Positions 8,903 through 17,541 of a DNA stretch of 64,000 nucleotides are shown in pieces (the stretch's first letter is position 1; every line of letters starts with the position of its first letter). A program made the position numbers and the translations under genes. This DNA comes from Kaistella sp. SH40-3 (GTDB taxonomy: Bacteria > Bacteroidota > Bacteroidia > Flavobacteriales > Weeksellaceae): contig NZ_JAQYUS010000003.1 of NCBI RefSeq assembly GCF_030686865.1, forward strand, positions 248,001 to 312,000, given 5' to 3'. Under the pieces are notes generated by a model. The model did no database searches, was not told the DNA's origin, and was given only the letters and a program-made list of their open reading frames with translations.

Positions 8903-8931
8903 AAAAAAAATCCTTGAAGTATTCAAGGATT
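8903..8931 (-). terminator. Terminator of the small T9SS protein gene
   Basis: Stem AATCCTTGAA / TTCAAGGATT with a 3-nt loop at 8909-8931; on the minus strand it is followed by TTTTTTTTG. It lies 21 bp behind the stop codon at 8952. Confidence 0.9.
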
Positions 8932-8951
8932 AATATTTATTGATTTAAATT

Positions 8952-9308
8952 TTATTGCTTAACAATTTGTGTAACTTTCTGAGTGTTATCACTTAAAACA
9001 TACCTCATCAAATACTTACCTGGTCTAAGTTTATCCAAACGAATCTCTTCTGAATTTTTATTGATTTGATATTCTGCAACTTGCATTCCTAAAATAGAAT
9101 AAAATGTAACAGATTTAATTTTCAATGAATTGTCTTTAGACTTCACTATTATAAAATCACGAGCAGGATTTGGATACGCAACCATCACCCCATCATCTGA
9201 TTTTTGATTGGTCATCATCGAAACACGATCAACAGATTGCGCGGAAACTTGTTCCGAGAAAACTGCTAAAGTGCCGATAAACATTAAAGAAAATAATAGT
9301 TTTTTCAC
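8952..9308 (-). CDS. Small secreted protein consisting almost only of a T9SS type A sorting domain
   Basis: The protein has a signal peptide (MKKLLFSLMFIGTLAVFS..., cleavage near AQ), about 20 linker residues and then a Por-secretion C-terminal domain: AYPNPARDFIIV, a VTFYSILGMQV strand pair, LDKLRPGKYLMRYV and a final KVTQIVKQ. This domain normally sends a cargo through the type IX secretion system and is cut off; here there is no room for a cargo. I place the start at the GTG at 9308 (118 residues): it gives a textbook signal peptide, and the longer GTG start at 9341 overlaps the promoter box at 9341-9348. Single gene with its own promoter and terminator. Confidence 0.8.
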   Translation of the reverse strand: MKKLLFSLMFIGTLAVFSEQVSAQSVDRVSMMTNQKSDDGVMVAYPNPARDFIIVKSKDNSLKIKSVTFYSILGMQVAEYQINKNSEEIRLDKLRPGKYLMRYVLSDNTQKVTQIVKQ

Positions 9309-9340
9309 CGATAATGATTTTATTTTAATATATACACTCA

Positions 9341-9370
9341 CAAATGTAAGAAATTCTGTTTGAAATTCAA
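9341..9370 (-). promoter_or_regulatory. Promoter of the small T9SS protein gene
   Basis: On the minus strand TTG (9368-9370), 19 bases, then TACATTTG (9341-9348): a full match to the Bacteroidetes TTG-N17-23-TAnnTTTG promoter. The transcript would start near 9337, about 29 bases before the GTG at 9308. Confidence 0.75.
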
Positions 9371-9393
9371 TAGTTTTATCGCAAAACTATAAT

Positions 9394-10425
<1,032 letters not shown>

Positions 10426-10439
10426 AAGACTTAAAAACA

Positions 10440-10477
10440 TAAAAAAAGAACTTCTAAATATTTAGAAGTTCTTTTTG
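10440..10477. terminator. Bidirectional terminator between hemB and the TM2 gene
   Basis: A perfect 26-bp palindrome (10447-10472, half-site AGAACTTCTAAAT) flanked by A7 on the left and TTTTT on the right, between convergent genes. Confidence 0.9.
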
Positions 10478-10479
10478 TT

Positions 10480-10782
10480 TTAAAACCAACCTTTCTTATT
10501 CTGAACGTAAGTTCTGTCAAATTGTTCGTCAGGCATTACGAGGTAAAGAATTCCTTCTATCAAACCAATAATACTCGTTATTCCACACGTCACAAAAGTT
10601 AAAACCAATTGAATAATTCCTTCTTTGGTGTATCCAAGGTAAAATTTATGTACTCCAAAACCTCCCAATAGTATTCCTAGAATACCTGCCGTCATCTTTT
10701 TTTCTGAGCGATAATTTCCTTGATTGTAACCAGGATTAGGATTCTGAGTTGATTCCGGATTGTTGTAACCATGTGTTTCCAT
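10480..10782 (-). CDS. TM2 domain-containing membrane protein
   Basis: 100 residues: a Gly/Asn/Pro/Tyr-rich hydrophilic N-terminus (about 1-28), then a TM2 domain with KKMTAGILGILLGGFGVHKFYLGY, a short turn with a Gly and a second hydrophobic helix (IIQLVLTFVTCGITSIIGLIEGI), ending in a charged tail. The TM2 family has two transmembrane helices joined by a DRF/HKFYLG-like turn; its role in bacteria is unknown. Single gene on the minus strand, sharing the hemB terminator. Confidence 0.9.
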   Translation of the reverse strand: METHGYNNPESTQNPNPGYNQGNYRSEKKMTAGILGILLGGFGVHKFYLGYTKEGIIQLVLTFVTCGITSIIGLIEGILYLVMPDEQFDRTYVQNKKGWF

Positions 10783-10847
10783 TATTTTTATTTTTTGTTA
10801 AATGTTTTAATATAAGTAGACAAAAAACTTGTAATGTTACAACAGAC

Positions 10848-11357
10848 TTAAACTTTACCTAAATAAAATAAACCAATACATTTTTGATTTTCTTCCAAAC
10901 CTAGAAATTCACCCAAATGATTAATCATTCCCGGCGTACTCCAATAACAACCGATTTCATGAGCAGTAGCGGTCAGATACATATTTTGAACTGCCATTGC
11001 TGTTGCTGCAATTTCTTCCCATTCCGGCAGCAAACCACTGAAATTTACAGAAATTGTGATAATCGCATTCGACTTTGCTACTTTATCAGTAATATCTAAA
11101 AATTTCTTTTCCAGAAACGATTGGGAATTTACAGTTTGTTGATAGATATTTGCAAGCGTAATTCCCAATTGATTTTTTTCTTCACCTCGGAAAATTTTTA
11201 GCCGCCAAGGTTTTGTCCGTTTATGATTCGGTGCAAAGTTTGCCGAATTCAAAATCTCTTCAAGAACATTTTCATCTATTTCGTCTGTAGAATAGGATTT
11301 AGGGAAAATACTTCTTCTGGTCTCGATGATATTTTTTAAGACTTCTACTTGATCCAT
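10848..11357 (-). CDS. Nitroreductase family protein
   Basis: FMN-dependent NAD(P)H oxidoreductase of the nitroreductase fold. Visible marks: IIETRRSIFPKSY at the N-terminus (the RRSxR phosphate-binding motif of the family), LNSANFAPNHKRTKPWRLKIF (substrate/FMN loop), AVQNMYLTATAHEIGCYWSTPG and a C-terminal IGLFYLGK. 169 residues is short but typical of the YdjA-like subgroup. The gene lies 20 bp behind the GreA/B-like gene on the same strand and is likely co-transcribed. The physiological substrate is unknown. Confidence 0.92.
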   Translation of the reverse strand: MDQVEVLKNIIETRRSIFPKSYSTDEIDENVLEEILNSANFAPNHKRTKPWRLKIFRGEEKNQLGITLANIYQQTVNSQSFLEKKFLDITDKVAKSNAIITISVNFSGLLPEWEEIAATAMAVQNMYLTATAHEIGCYWSTPGMINHLGEFLGLEENQKCIGLFYLGKV

Positions 11358-11377
11358 TTTTAATTTTTAATTAAAGG

Positions 11378-11827
11378 TTACCAGATTTGTTCGATAACCT
11401 GACTGATATTATTGAGCGTGAAAGAATCACCGACCTGTTTACCAAACATAATTTTCGCCATCGGACTTTCTTCAGAAATAGCATAAAACCGATCTCCTTC
11501 AAAGAAAAACTCCCCCAGAGAAACCGAAATGTAAAATCTTGCTTTATTGGTGAAAACGATGGAACCCAACTGAATTCTCACCGAGGTTTTGTCTGCTATT
11601 TTCGCTAAATTTCTTTGTAAATCCTTTAGTGAAGCCAACTGCTTTTGCATTTGATAAATTTCTTCCTGCATTTCTTCGCGGATCGAATCATACTTTGAAG
11701 TTTTTTTCACCTCACGACTTGCCTCCAAAGTAAACTCCATAAAATCCTCCAGTTTCTGAATTTTTTGGGTGATTTTTTCTTTAACGTAAGCGCGAACTTC
11801 ATTTTTCACAATCGTGCTCTTTTGCAT
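11378..11827 (-). CDS. GreA/GreB-like transcription elongation factor
   Basis: 149 residues. Residues about 20-80 form a predicted coiled coil (Leu/Ala heptads with many Lys and Glu), as in the N-terminal finger of Gre factors that reaches into the RNA polymerase secondary channel. The C-terminal half looks like the Gre FKBP-like domain: IQLGSIVFTN, FYISVSLGE and above all ISEESPMAKIMFGKQVGDSFTLN, which matches the Gre ...SP.g.aL.Gk.vGd signature. The acidic coiled-coil tip pair needed for transcript cleavage is not obvious, so the protein may bind polymerase without being a true cleavage factor. A canonical GreA must be elsewhere. Next to the nitroreductase gene, 20 bp upstream of it. Confidence 0.78.
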   Translation of the reverse strand: MQKSTIVKNEVRAYVKEKITQKIQKLEDFMEFTLEASREVKKTSKYDSIREEMQEEIYQMQKQLASLKDLQRNLAKIADKTSVRIQLGSIVFTNKARFYISVSLGEFFFEGDRFYAISEESPMAKIMFGKQVGDSFTLNNISQVIEQIW

Positions 11828-11908
11828 ATCCCTTCTATTTTTTATTAAAGATAAAAATTCTTTTCAAATAGAAATTATATTAAAGTTGAAGGATTTATTT
11901 TAAGGAAA

Positions 11909-12646
11909 TTACATTTTCAATCGCTGACGGGTCGCTTCAAAAAGAATCGCACCACAAGCCACAGAAACATTTAAGGATTGCGTTTTTCCTTCCATTGGAA
12001 GTTTTATTTTCTCATCTGAATGATGAAGAACTTCTTTAGAAATCCCTGTTTCTTCATTTCCCATTACGATGGCGCAAGGACCAGTAAAATCAACATCATA
12101 GTATAACTTCTGTGCTTTTTCCGTTGCAGAAAAAACCTGAACACCAGACTGCTGAAGGAAATCAACGGTATGACCAAGGTTTTTCTCTTTGCAAATGATA
12201 ATATTGTACATCGCACCGGCGGAAGTTTTAATCGCATCTGAATTCATTGGCGCTCCACCTTTCTCTGGAATAATCACGGCATCAACTCCGGCACATTCTG
12301 CAGTTCTGCAAATGGCTCCAAAGTTTCTAACATCTGTTAAACGGTCTAAAATTAAAAGGAAAGGTGTTTTCCCGGCTTCAAAAAGTTCAGGTAAAATATT
12401 TTCAATCGAATGAAAAGGAACATCTGAAATAAAAGCAACAACTCCCTGATGATTCTTTCTGGTAAAACGATTCAGTTTTTCAATAGGGACAAAATTCGGT
12501 CTGATTTTGTGTTTTGCCAAAAGATCTTTTAATTCATAATAAATATCTCCTTGTAAACCATTTTGCAAAAATACTTTATCAACGGTTTTTCCGGCTTCAA
12601 TTGCTTCAATTACTGGGCGTAACCCAAATATAAAATCTTCTTTCAT
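11909..12646 (-). CDS. rlmB: 23S rRNA (guanosine-2'-O)-methyltransferase, TrmH/SpoU family
   Basis: SPOUT enzyme methylating the ribose of a guanosine (G2251 in E. coli 23S rRNA). N-terminal substrate-binding domain (FIFGLRPVIEAI, about 4-75), then the knotted catalytic domain with the three motifs: DRLTDVRNFGAICRTAECAG (motif 1), IVMGNEETGIS (motif 2) and IKLPMEGKTQSLNVSVACGA (motif 3). I place the start at the ATG at 12646 (MKEDFIFG), where relatives begin; an in-frame start at 12688 would add 14 unusual residues. Assignment to rlmB rather than another TrmH paralogue rests on the two-domain layout. Confidence 0.9.
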   Translation of the reverse strand: MKEDFIFGLRPVIEAIEAGKTVDKVFLQNGLQGDIYYELKDLLAKHKIRPNFVPIEKLNRFTRKNHQGVVAFISDVPFHSIENILPELFEAGKTPFLLILDRLTDVRNFGAICRTAECAGVDAVIIPEKGGAPMNSDAIKTSAGAMYNIIICKEKNLGHTVDFLQQSGVQVFSATEKAQKLYYDVDFTGPCAIVMGNEETGISKEVLHHSDEKIKLPMEGKTQSLNVSVACGAILFEATRQRLKM

Positions 12647-12714
12647 AAGTTCTTTAAAAATTAAATGCTCAAGGTTTTTTACGTTCATTCCCTTGAAATT
12701 GGAACGGTATTTTT

Positions 12715-13185
12715 TTAAAATTGCTCGCCGAGAATTGCTCTTTTTTGAGCCATTGCATATCCTAAATGAATACTTTCGTGCATGTTGTTGAAAATAATAG
12801 CGTCTTGAATATTCTTTAAATCCAATCCAAAACTGGTGGTGTAAGAAGTGTAATCCGGGAAGAAATCATCGTCATAATCTTTCATTAAAACCTTTGATGT
12901 TTCGGTCAGAAGAAAAGCCAGATCATCAATTTCTGATTGCTGAACATTCAAATTCGGAAGCGTTCCTTTTTTGTAGGTTTCAATCCAGTAAGTATCGATG
13001 CGAAAAGGATTTCCACTCAAATAATAATGCAATAATTGCTGCGTCGCCACACAATGTGCAATATTCCAGTAAATATTATTATTAAAACCATCGGGAATCA
13101 ACAACAAATCTTTGGTTGAAGTATTTTGCAAGATTTCTAAAAGGTTTCGTCGAACTTGTCGGTGTGCCTGAAAATGATAATTCAT
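12715..13185 (-). CDS. DinB-like (DinB_2) family protein
   Basis: 156-residue four-helix-bundle protein of the DinB/YfiT superfamily, which binds a divalent metal through three histidines. Candidate ligands are the His in NIAHCVATQQLLHYY (about residue 45-58) and the two in NNMHESIHLGYAM near the C-terminus. Related proteins include bacillithiol and mycothiol S-transferases; since the window also encodes a YpdA-like bacillithiol-disulfide reductase, a thiol-transferase role is possible but unproven. Single gene on the minus strand, 27 bp upstream of the region preceding rlmB. Confidence 0.82.
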   Translation of the reverse strand: MNYHFQAHRQVRRNLLEILQNTSTKDLLLIPDGFNNNIYWNIAHCVATQQLLHYYLSGNPFRIDTYWIETYKKGTLPNLNVQQSEIDDLAFLLTETSKVLMKDYDDDFFPDYTSYTTSFGLDLKNIQDAIIFNNMHESIHLGYAMAQKRAILGEQF

Positions 13186-13472
13186 TTTGCCATTATTTTA
13201 AGCCCCAAAAATAGGTTAATTAACTGAAAATGACAAGAATTTCGCTGAGTTTCATCAATTTAGATTTACGATTTTGTCACAGAATTCAAAGAATAAAACT
13301 GGACTTCAACCTTATATTTTAATCTTAAATACCTTAATCTAAAAGTTCCCCATTTTTTCAAACAGGTCAATAGCGATAAGGTTTAACAAACTTTAACTCA
13401 TTATTGGCATTAATTGTGTTGATTGGTGTTCCTAATTATTGGAAATTTACACTTTAAAATTCTACAAACAAT

Positions 13473-14477
13473 ATGTCAGAACTCAATCAAGCCGAAGATA
13501 TTAGACAGTTAACAGAAAAAGTAAGAGAACAGAATTACTTTTTTACCCTTTTAAAACAAGAAATCAACAAAGCAATTATCGGACAAGAATACATGGTAGA
13601 TCGACTATTAATCGGTCTTCTAGGTAATGGACACGTCTTGCTGGAAGGAGTTCCTGGTTTGGCAAAAACTTTAGCCATTAAAACTTTGGCCGACGCTGTT
13701 CACGGAGCCTTTTCCCGAATTCAGTTTACGCCCGATTTGCTCCCCGCAGATGTGGTCGGAACAATGATTTACAGTATTAAAGACAATGATTTCTCCATAA
13801 AGAAAGGTCCAATTTTCGCCAATTTTGTTTTGGCAGATGAGATCAACCGTGCGCCTTCAAAAGTGCAATCAGCGTTATTAGAAGCCATGCAGGAAAAGCA
13901 AGTAACAATCGGCGATGAAACCATGTCGTTACCGAAACCATTTTTGGTATTGGCAACACAGAACCCGATCGACCAAGAAGGAACTTATCTTTTGCCAGAA
14001 GCGCAAAGTGACCGTTTTATGTTGAAATGTGTCATCACTTATCCTGATTTTGAAGATGAAAGAAAAATCATGAATATGGTTGCGAGCGGACATTCTCCGG
14101 AAATCAGCCCGGTTATAACTTTAGATAATGTTACCGAAGCCAAAAAATTAATTAACCAAATTTACCTCGATGAGAAAATCGAAAAGTATATTTTGGATAT
14201 GGTTTTCGCAACGCGTTTCCCAGAAAAATATGGTCTTTCAGATTTAAAAAACTATATCAGTTTTGGGGCTTCACCAAGAGCGTCCATCAATTTATCAATC
14301 GCAGCAAGAGCAATGGCATTTTTAAAGAATCGTGCTTTTGTAATTCCAGAAGATGTCAAAGAAATTGCCAAAGATGTTTTGCGTCATCGCATCGGACTGA
14401 GTTTCGAAGCCGAAGCCGAAGAAATTACGGCTGACCAAATCGTTGATAAAATTGTAGCGAAAATTCAAGCGCCTTAA
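13473..14477 (+). CDS. MoxR family AAA+ ATPase
   Basis: First gene of the Bat (Bacteroides aerotolerance) locus. MoxR ATPases act as chaperones for the metal-ion-dependent VWA proteins encoded next to them. 334 residues: Walker A LLEGVPGLAKT (about 52-62), Walker B FVLADEINRAP (about 118-128), sensor 1 LVLATQNPIDQEGTY, arginine finger region PEAQSDRFMLK and the C-terminal lid with SPRASINL. The ATG at 13473 is the first in frame. The 287-bp gap upstream holds no recognisable -7 box that I could match exactly. It is followed by DUF58, a BatD-N-like gene, batA, batB, batC and batD, all on the plus strand. Confidence 0.95.
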   Translation: MSELNQAEDIRQLTEKVREQNYFFTLLKQEINKAIIGQEYMVDRLLIGLLGNGHVLLEGVPGLAKTLAIKTLADAVHGAFSRIQFTPDLLPADVVGTMIYSIKDNDFSIKKGPIFANFVLADEINRAPSKVQSALLEAMQEKQVTIGDETMSLPKPFLVLATQNPIDQEGTYLLPEAQSDRFMLKCVITYPDFEDERKIMNMVASGHSPEISPVITLDNVTEAKKLINQIYLDEKIEKYILDMVFATRFPEKYGLSDLKNYISFGASPRASINLSIAARAMAFLKNRAFVIPEDVKEIAKDVLRHRIGLSFEAEAEEITADQIVDKIVAKIQAP

Positions 14478-14570
14478 ATTCATCATCAATTTCTCGATAT
14501 TACGGTTATAAATCATTGGTTTTTGAAAATTGTTTCATTGCTAAATTGAAACCTTTATACACTGAAAGAC

Positions 14571-15434
14571 ATGCAAATTAAAGACATCATCAAAAAAGTA
14601 AAACAAATTGAGATTCGGACTAAGAAAAAGTCGGAAGCAACTTTGATGGGTCAATATCACAGCGCTTTCAAAGGTCAGGGAATGACTTTCTCTGAAGTTC
14701 GCCCGTATCAGTTTGGGGATGAAATCCGCCGCATCGACTGGAATAAAACTGCGCGCTTCCGCGAACCATTTGTAAAAGTAATGGAAGAAGAACGCGAATT
14801 AACGATGATGCTGTTGGTTGATATTTCTGCTTCAATGAATTATGGAACTCAAACCCAGTTAAAGCGAGAATTCGTCGCCGAAATCGCGGCAAGTTTAGGG
14901 TTTTCTGCCGCCGGAAATAATGATAAAGTTGGTTTAATTTTGTTTGCAGATAAGGTCTATAAAGTAATCCCACCTCAAAAAGGAAGAAAGCATATTTTAG
15001 CAATTCTCAGCAATATCTTAACTGCAGATTATGTTCCAGGAGAGACGAACATCAATAAAGCTTTAGAATATATGATGACGGTTTTCAAAAAAAAATCGCT
15101 GATTTTTATGTTTTCTGATTTTGAAGATTCATACGATTTGAAAATGGTGAGAATCGCCGCCAGAAAACATCAATTATTAGGACTGAGAGTTTTTGACCAA
15201 AAAGACAACGAAATTCCAGATGTCGGTTACGCGCTCTTTACGGATGCAGAAACCGGAAAACAAATTTGGGCAAATACGAGCAACGCAAGATGGCGCTACC
15301 AGTTTGCCGAACAACAGAATCAAAAAGTAAAACACGTCACCGAAGATTTCGAAAGTTCCTCGGCTGGCTTTATCAATATAAATACAGGTGAAGATTACGC
15401 GAAATTTTTGTATCAATATTTTAGAAAAAGATAA
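14571..15434 (+). CDS. DUF58 domain protein of the Bat locus
   Basis: 287 residues with the DUF58 signature GQYHSAFKGQGMTFSEVR..YQFGDEIRRIDWNKTAR spread over about 27-64, followed by a von Willebrand factor A-like fold with a MIDAS-like DISASM motif (LLVDISASMN, about 83-92). DUF58 proteins always accompany MoxR ATPases in such clusters, and the pair is thought to remodel envelope or metabolic complexes. No transmembrane segment is visible, so it is cytosolic. The gap to moxR is 93 bp, to the next gene 3 bp. Confidence 0.93.
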   Translation: MQIKDIIKKVKQIEIRTKKKSEATLMGQYHSAFKGQGMTFSEVRPYQFGDEIRRIDWNKTARFREPFVKVMEEERELTMMLLVDISASMNYGTQTQLKREFVAEIAASLGFSAAGNNDKVGLILFADKVYKVIPPQKGRKHILAILSNILTADYVPGETNINKALEYMMTVFKKKSLIFMFSDFEDSYDLKMVRIAARKHQLLGLRVFDQKDNEIPDVGYALFTDAETGKQIWANTSNARWRYQFAEQQNQKVKHVTEDFESSSAGFININTGEDYAKFLYQYFRKR

Positions 15435-15437
15435 ATT

Positions 15438-16334
15438 TTGAAAAGAATACAATTTATACTATTTTTATTCCTTAGTGCATTTGCATTTTCGCAAACCTTA
15501 AGTTCCAAAATCGACAAGCAGACTTTGGCTTTGGGCGAACCAGGAATTTTACACATTCATATTTCAGATTTACAGAGCAAAGATGTTTTATCTGCGCCTA
15601 AAAATGAATTGCTTCCCTTCCACTTCGAGGAAATAAAAGACAGCATCAATAAGCAGATGGATACTTATGATCGAATCATTGAATTCGCGGTTTTCGAAGA
15701 AGGTAAATTTACCATTCCAGCGCTCGATTTTAGAATCAATGGAAAACTTCTGAAAACAATTCCTTATGATATCGAAGTCATTAACACCGCTCAAAAAGGC
15801 GATGAGATTAATGATATTATGAAAAACAAACAAGTAGATCTTGGCGTTCAGGATTACTGGCAAATGTATAAGTGGTATATTTTAGGAGTTCTGATTGTAC
15901 TGGCGGTAATCTTCCTCATTTATCAACTCATTAAATATGGAAGACGTAAAAAGTCGGATCCAGTCATAATGACGAATCAGACATTAAAAGAACTGGAAAA
16001 ACTAAAAAAGAAAAACTACATCGAAGACGGAAACTACCGTATGTTTTATGTTGAACTTTTAGATATTACGCGAAACTTTATTACCAAACAATATAAAATC
16101 CCGGCAAACGTTTTACTCACCGACGATTTAATTGATGTAATAAAACTAAACAACACCATTTCTCCAGACAATGAAAAAATTATAGAAGATATTTTCTTAA
16201 GAGGAGATCTCGTGAAATTCGCAAAAGTATTCCCGGATCAACAAAATATGCAAGACGATTTCGAGCAGATGAAAACTTTCGTAAAACGTTCTTCCAAAGA
16301 TTTGGAAATAGAACAATTAAGAACCGGAGTGTAA
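15438..16334 (+). CDS. Bat-locus membrane protein with signal peptide and one central TM helix
   Basis: 298 residues starting at a TTG codon 3 bases behind the DUF58 stop; translation from TTG gives a good signal peptide (MKRIQFILFLFLSAFAFSQ). A periplasmic beta-rich domain (about 20-140) resembles the immunoglobulin-like units of BatD, then one transmembrane helix (about 148-168, WYILGVLIVLAVIFLIYQLI) and a cytosolic Lys-rich helical domain of about 130 residues. It ends on the base before batA starts. Genes at this place in flavobacterial Bat loci are usually annotated as hypothetical or DUF4381-like; the topology supports a periplasmic sensor or scaffold for the VWA proteins. No catalytic motif seen. 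Confidence 0.85.
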   Translation: MKRIQFILFLFLSAFAFSQTLSSKIDKQTLALGEPGILHIHISDLQSKDVLSAPKNELLPFHFEEIKDSINKQMDTYDRIIEFAVFEEGKFTIPALDFRINGKLLKTIPYDIEVINTAQKGDEINDIMKNKQVDLGVQDYWQMYKWYILGVLIVLAVIFLIYQLIKYGRRKKSDPVIMTNQTLKELEKLKKKNYIEDGNYRMFYVELLDITRNFITKQYKIPANVLLTDDLIDVIKLNNTISPDNEKIIEDIFLRGDLVKFAKVFPDQQNMQDDFEQMKTFVKRSSKDLEIEQLRTGV

Positions 16335-17342
16335 ATGAAGACTTTAGATTTTTTAAATTTCGAATTATACAGTCCGTGGTTTTTATTGCTATTTGCAGTT
16401 TTCATTCCATTGATTACTCGGGATTTACGCAAGAAAAAACGTTCTGGAATCACCGTTCCTTCCACCCAAAATATGGAAGAGAACAAATCGATTCTCTTCG
16501 TTTTATTTCTGCTGAAAATTTCAAAATACATCATCCTTTCCTGTTTAATCATCGCAATGGCAAGACCGCGAACGTTTACCATTTCCCAAGATCAAGATGA
16601 CAGCAAAGGAATAGACATCATGCTCTCCGTAGATGTTTCACTCAGTATGTTGGCAAAAGATTTAGAACCAGACCGTTTAACCGCCCTCCAAAAAATCGCA
16701 AAAAATTTCGTCAACAGCCGACCTGGCGACAGAATCGGTCTAGTGACTTACGCTGGAGAGGCATTTACCAAAGTTCCCATAACATCTGATCACGCTGTGG
16801 TTATCGATGAATTAGACAATCTCAATACCATGGAATTGATTCAGGGAACAGCAATCGGAGAAGGACTTTCCGTCGCAGTTTCGCATCTTGTGAACAGCAA
16901 AGCAAAATCTAAAATCATTATTTTAATGACTGATGGCGTAAACACCATCGCAAACGCAATGCCTTCACAAGTTGGCGCAGAATTAGCGCGAAGCAGTGGA
17001 ATCAAAGTATACACAATTGGGATCGGAACCAACGGATACGCATTAATGCCGACTGCAGTTGATTATGCTGGTGACCTCGTTTTCACCGAATCAGAAGTTC
17101 AAATAGATGAACCTGTACTGCGTGAGATTGCGCAAACTACGGGCGGTAAATACTTTCGAGCCACTACCAACCAAAGTTTAGAAAACGTATATAACGAAAT
17201 TAACCAACTTGAAAAGACAGAACTTAAATCGACCAAACTCTATAATTATCAGGAATATTTCAGATATTTCCTCTGGATTGCTTTGGGCGTTTTATTTTTT
17301 GATGCGCTGTTGCGTTGGGTTTTCTATAAGTTTTTAAGTTAA
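16335..17342 (+). CDS. batA: VWA domain membrane protein BatA
   Basis: 335 residues: N-terminal membrane region (two hydrophobic segments at about 12-30 and 55-75), a von Willebrand factor A domain (about 90-290) with an intact MIDAS motif DVSLSM and the second-site Thr/Asp motifs (GTAIGEGL, LMTDGVN), and a C-terminal TM helix (about 310-330). MIDAS VWA domains bind a divalent metal and a partner protein. BatA and BatB are paralogues that in Bacteroides and Leptospira contribute to oxygen/oxidative-stress tolerance (family knowledge; mechanism unresolved). The start codon directly adjoins the previous stop, so translational coupling is likely. A 199-bp gap separates it from batB. Confidence 0.93.
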   Translation: MKTLDFLNFELYSPWFLLLFAVFIPLITRDLRKKKRSGITVPSTQNMEENKSILFVLFLLKISKYIILSCLIIAMARPRTFTISQDQDDSKGIDIMLSVDVSLSMLAKDLEPDRLTALQKIAKNFVNSRPGDRIGLVTYAGEAFTKVPITSDHAVVIDELDNLNTMELIQGTAIGEGLSVAVSHLVNSKAKSKIIILMTDGVNTIANAMPSQVGAELARSSGIKVYTIGIGTNGYALMPTAVDYAGDLVFTESEVQIDEPVLREIAQTTGGKYFRATTNQSLENVYNEINQLEKTELKSTKLYNYQEYFRYFLWIALGVLFFDALLRWVFYKFLS

Positions 17343-17349
17343 AAAAGGA

Positions 17350-17520
17350 ATGCGTATTTTTAGGAGCAACACAATTTTAGATCGTTACAAAAGCAGTCCC
17401 GCTCTTCGTTACAATCTTTTTTCAGAAAATATCGTTTTAAAAACAGACTACGCAAAAAGATTTTCACTTCGATCGGGGCTAGAATTTCAGGCATTTTATC
17501 TTTCGAAAAGGCAACTTTAA
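17350..17520 (+). CDS. Possible 56-residue ORF in the batA-batB gap
   Basis: ATG at 17350 opens a 56-codon frame that fills almost exactly the space between batA (ends 17342) and batB (starts 17542). The product is basic and hydrophilic (Arg, Lys, Phe, Tyr-rich; begins MRIFRSNTILDRYK), without signal peptide or TM helix. I do not recognise it. The gap is otherwise unexplained inside a tightly packed locus, so it may be a small gene, a decayed gene or a coincidence. Codon composition looks similar to the neighbours. Confidence 0.35.
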   Translation: MRIFRSNTILDRYKSSPALRYNLFSENIVLKTDYAKRFSLRSGLEFQAFYLSKRQL

Positions 17521-17541
17521 AATAATGAACTATTATAAATA

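Noticed and set aside
16376-16600. 74-residue frame inside batA
   Set aside because: Alternative frame of an intact gene with clear VWA and TM features.
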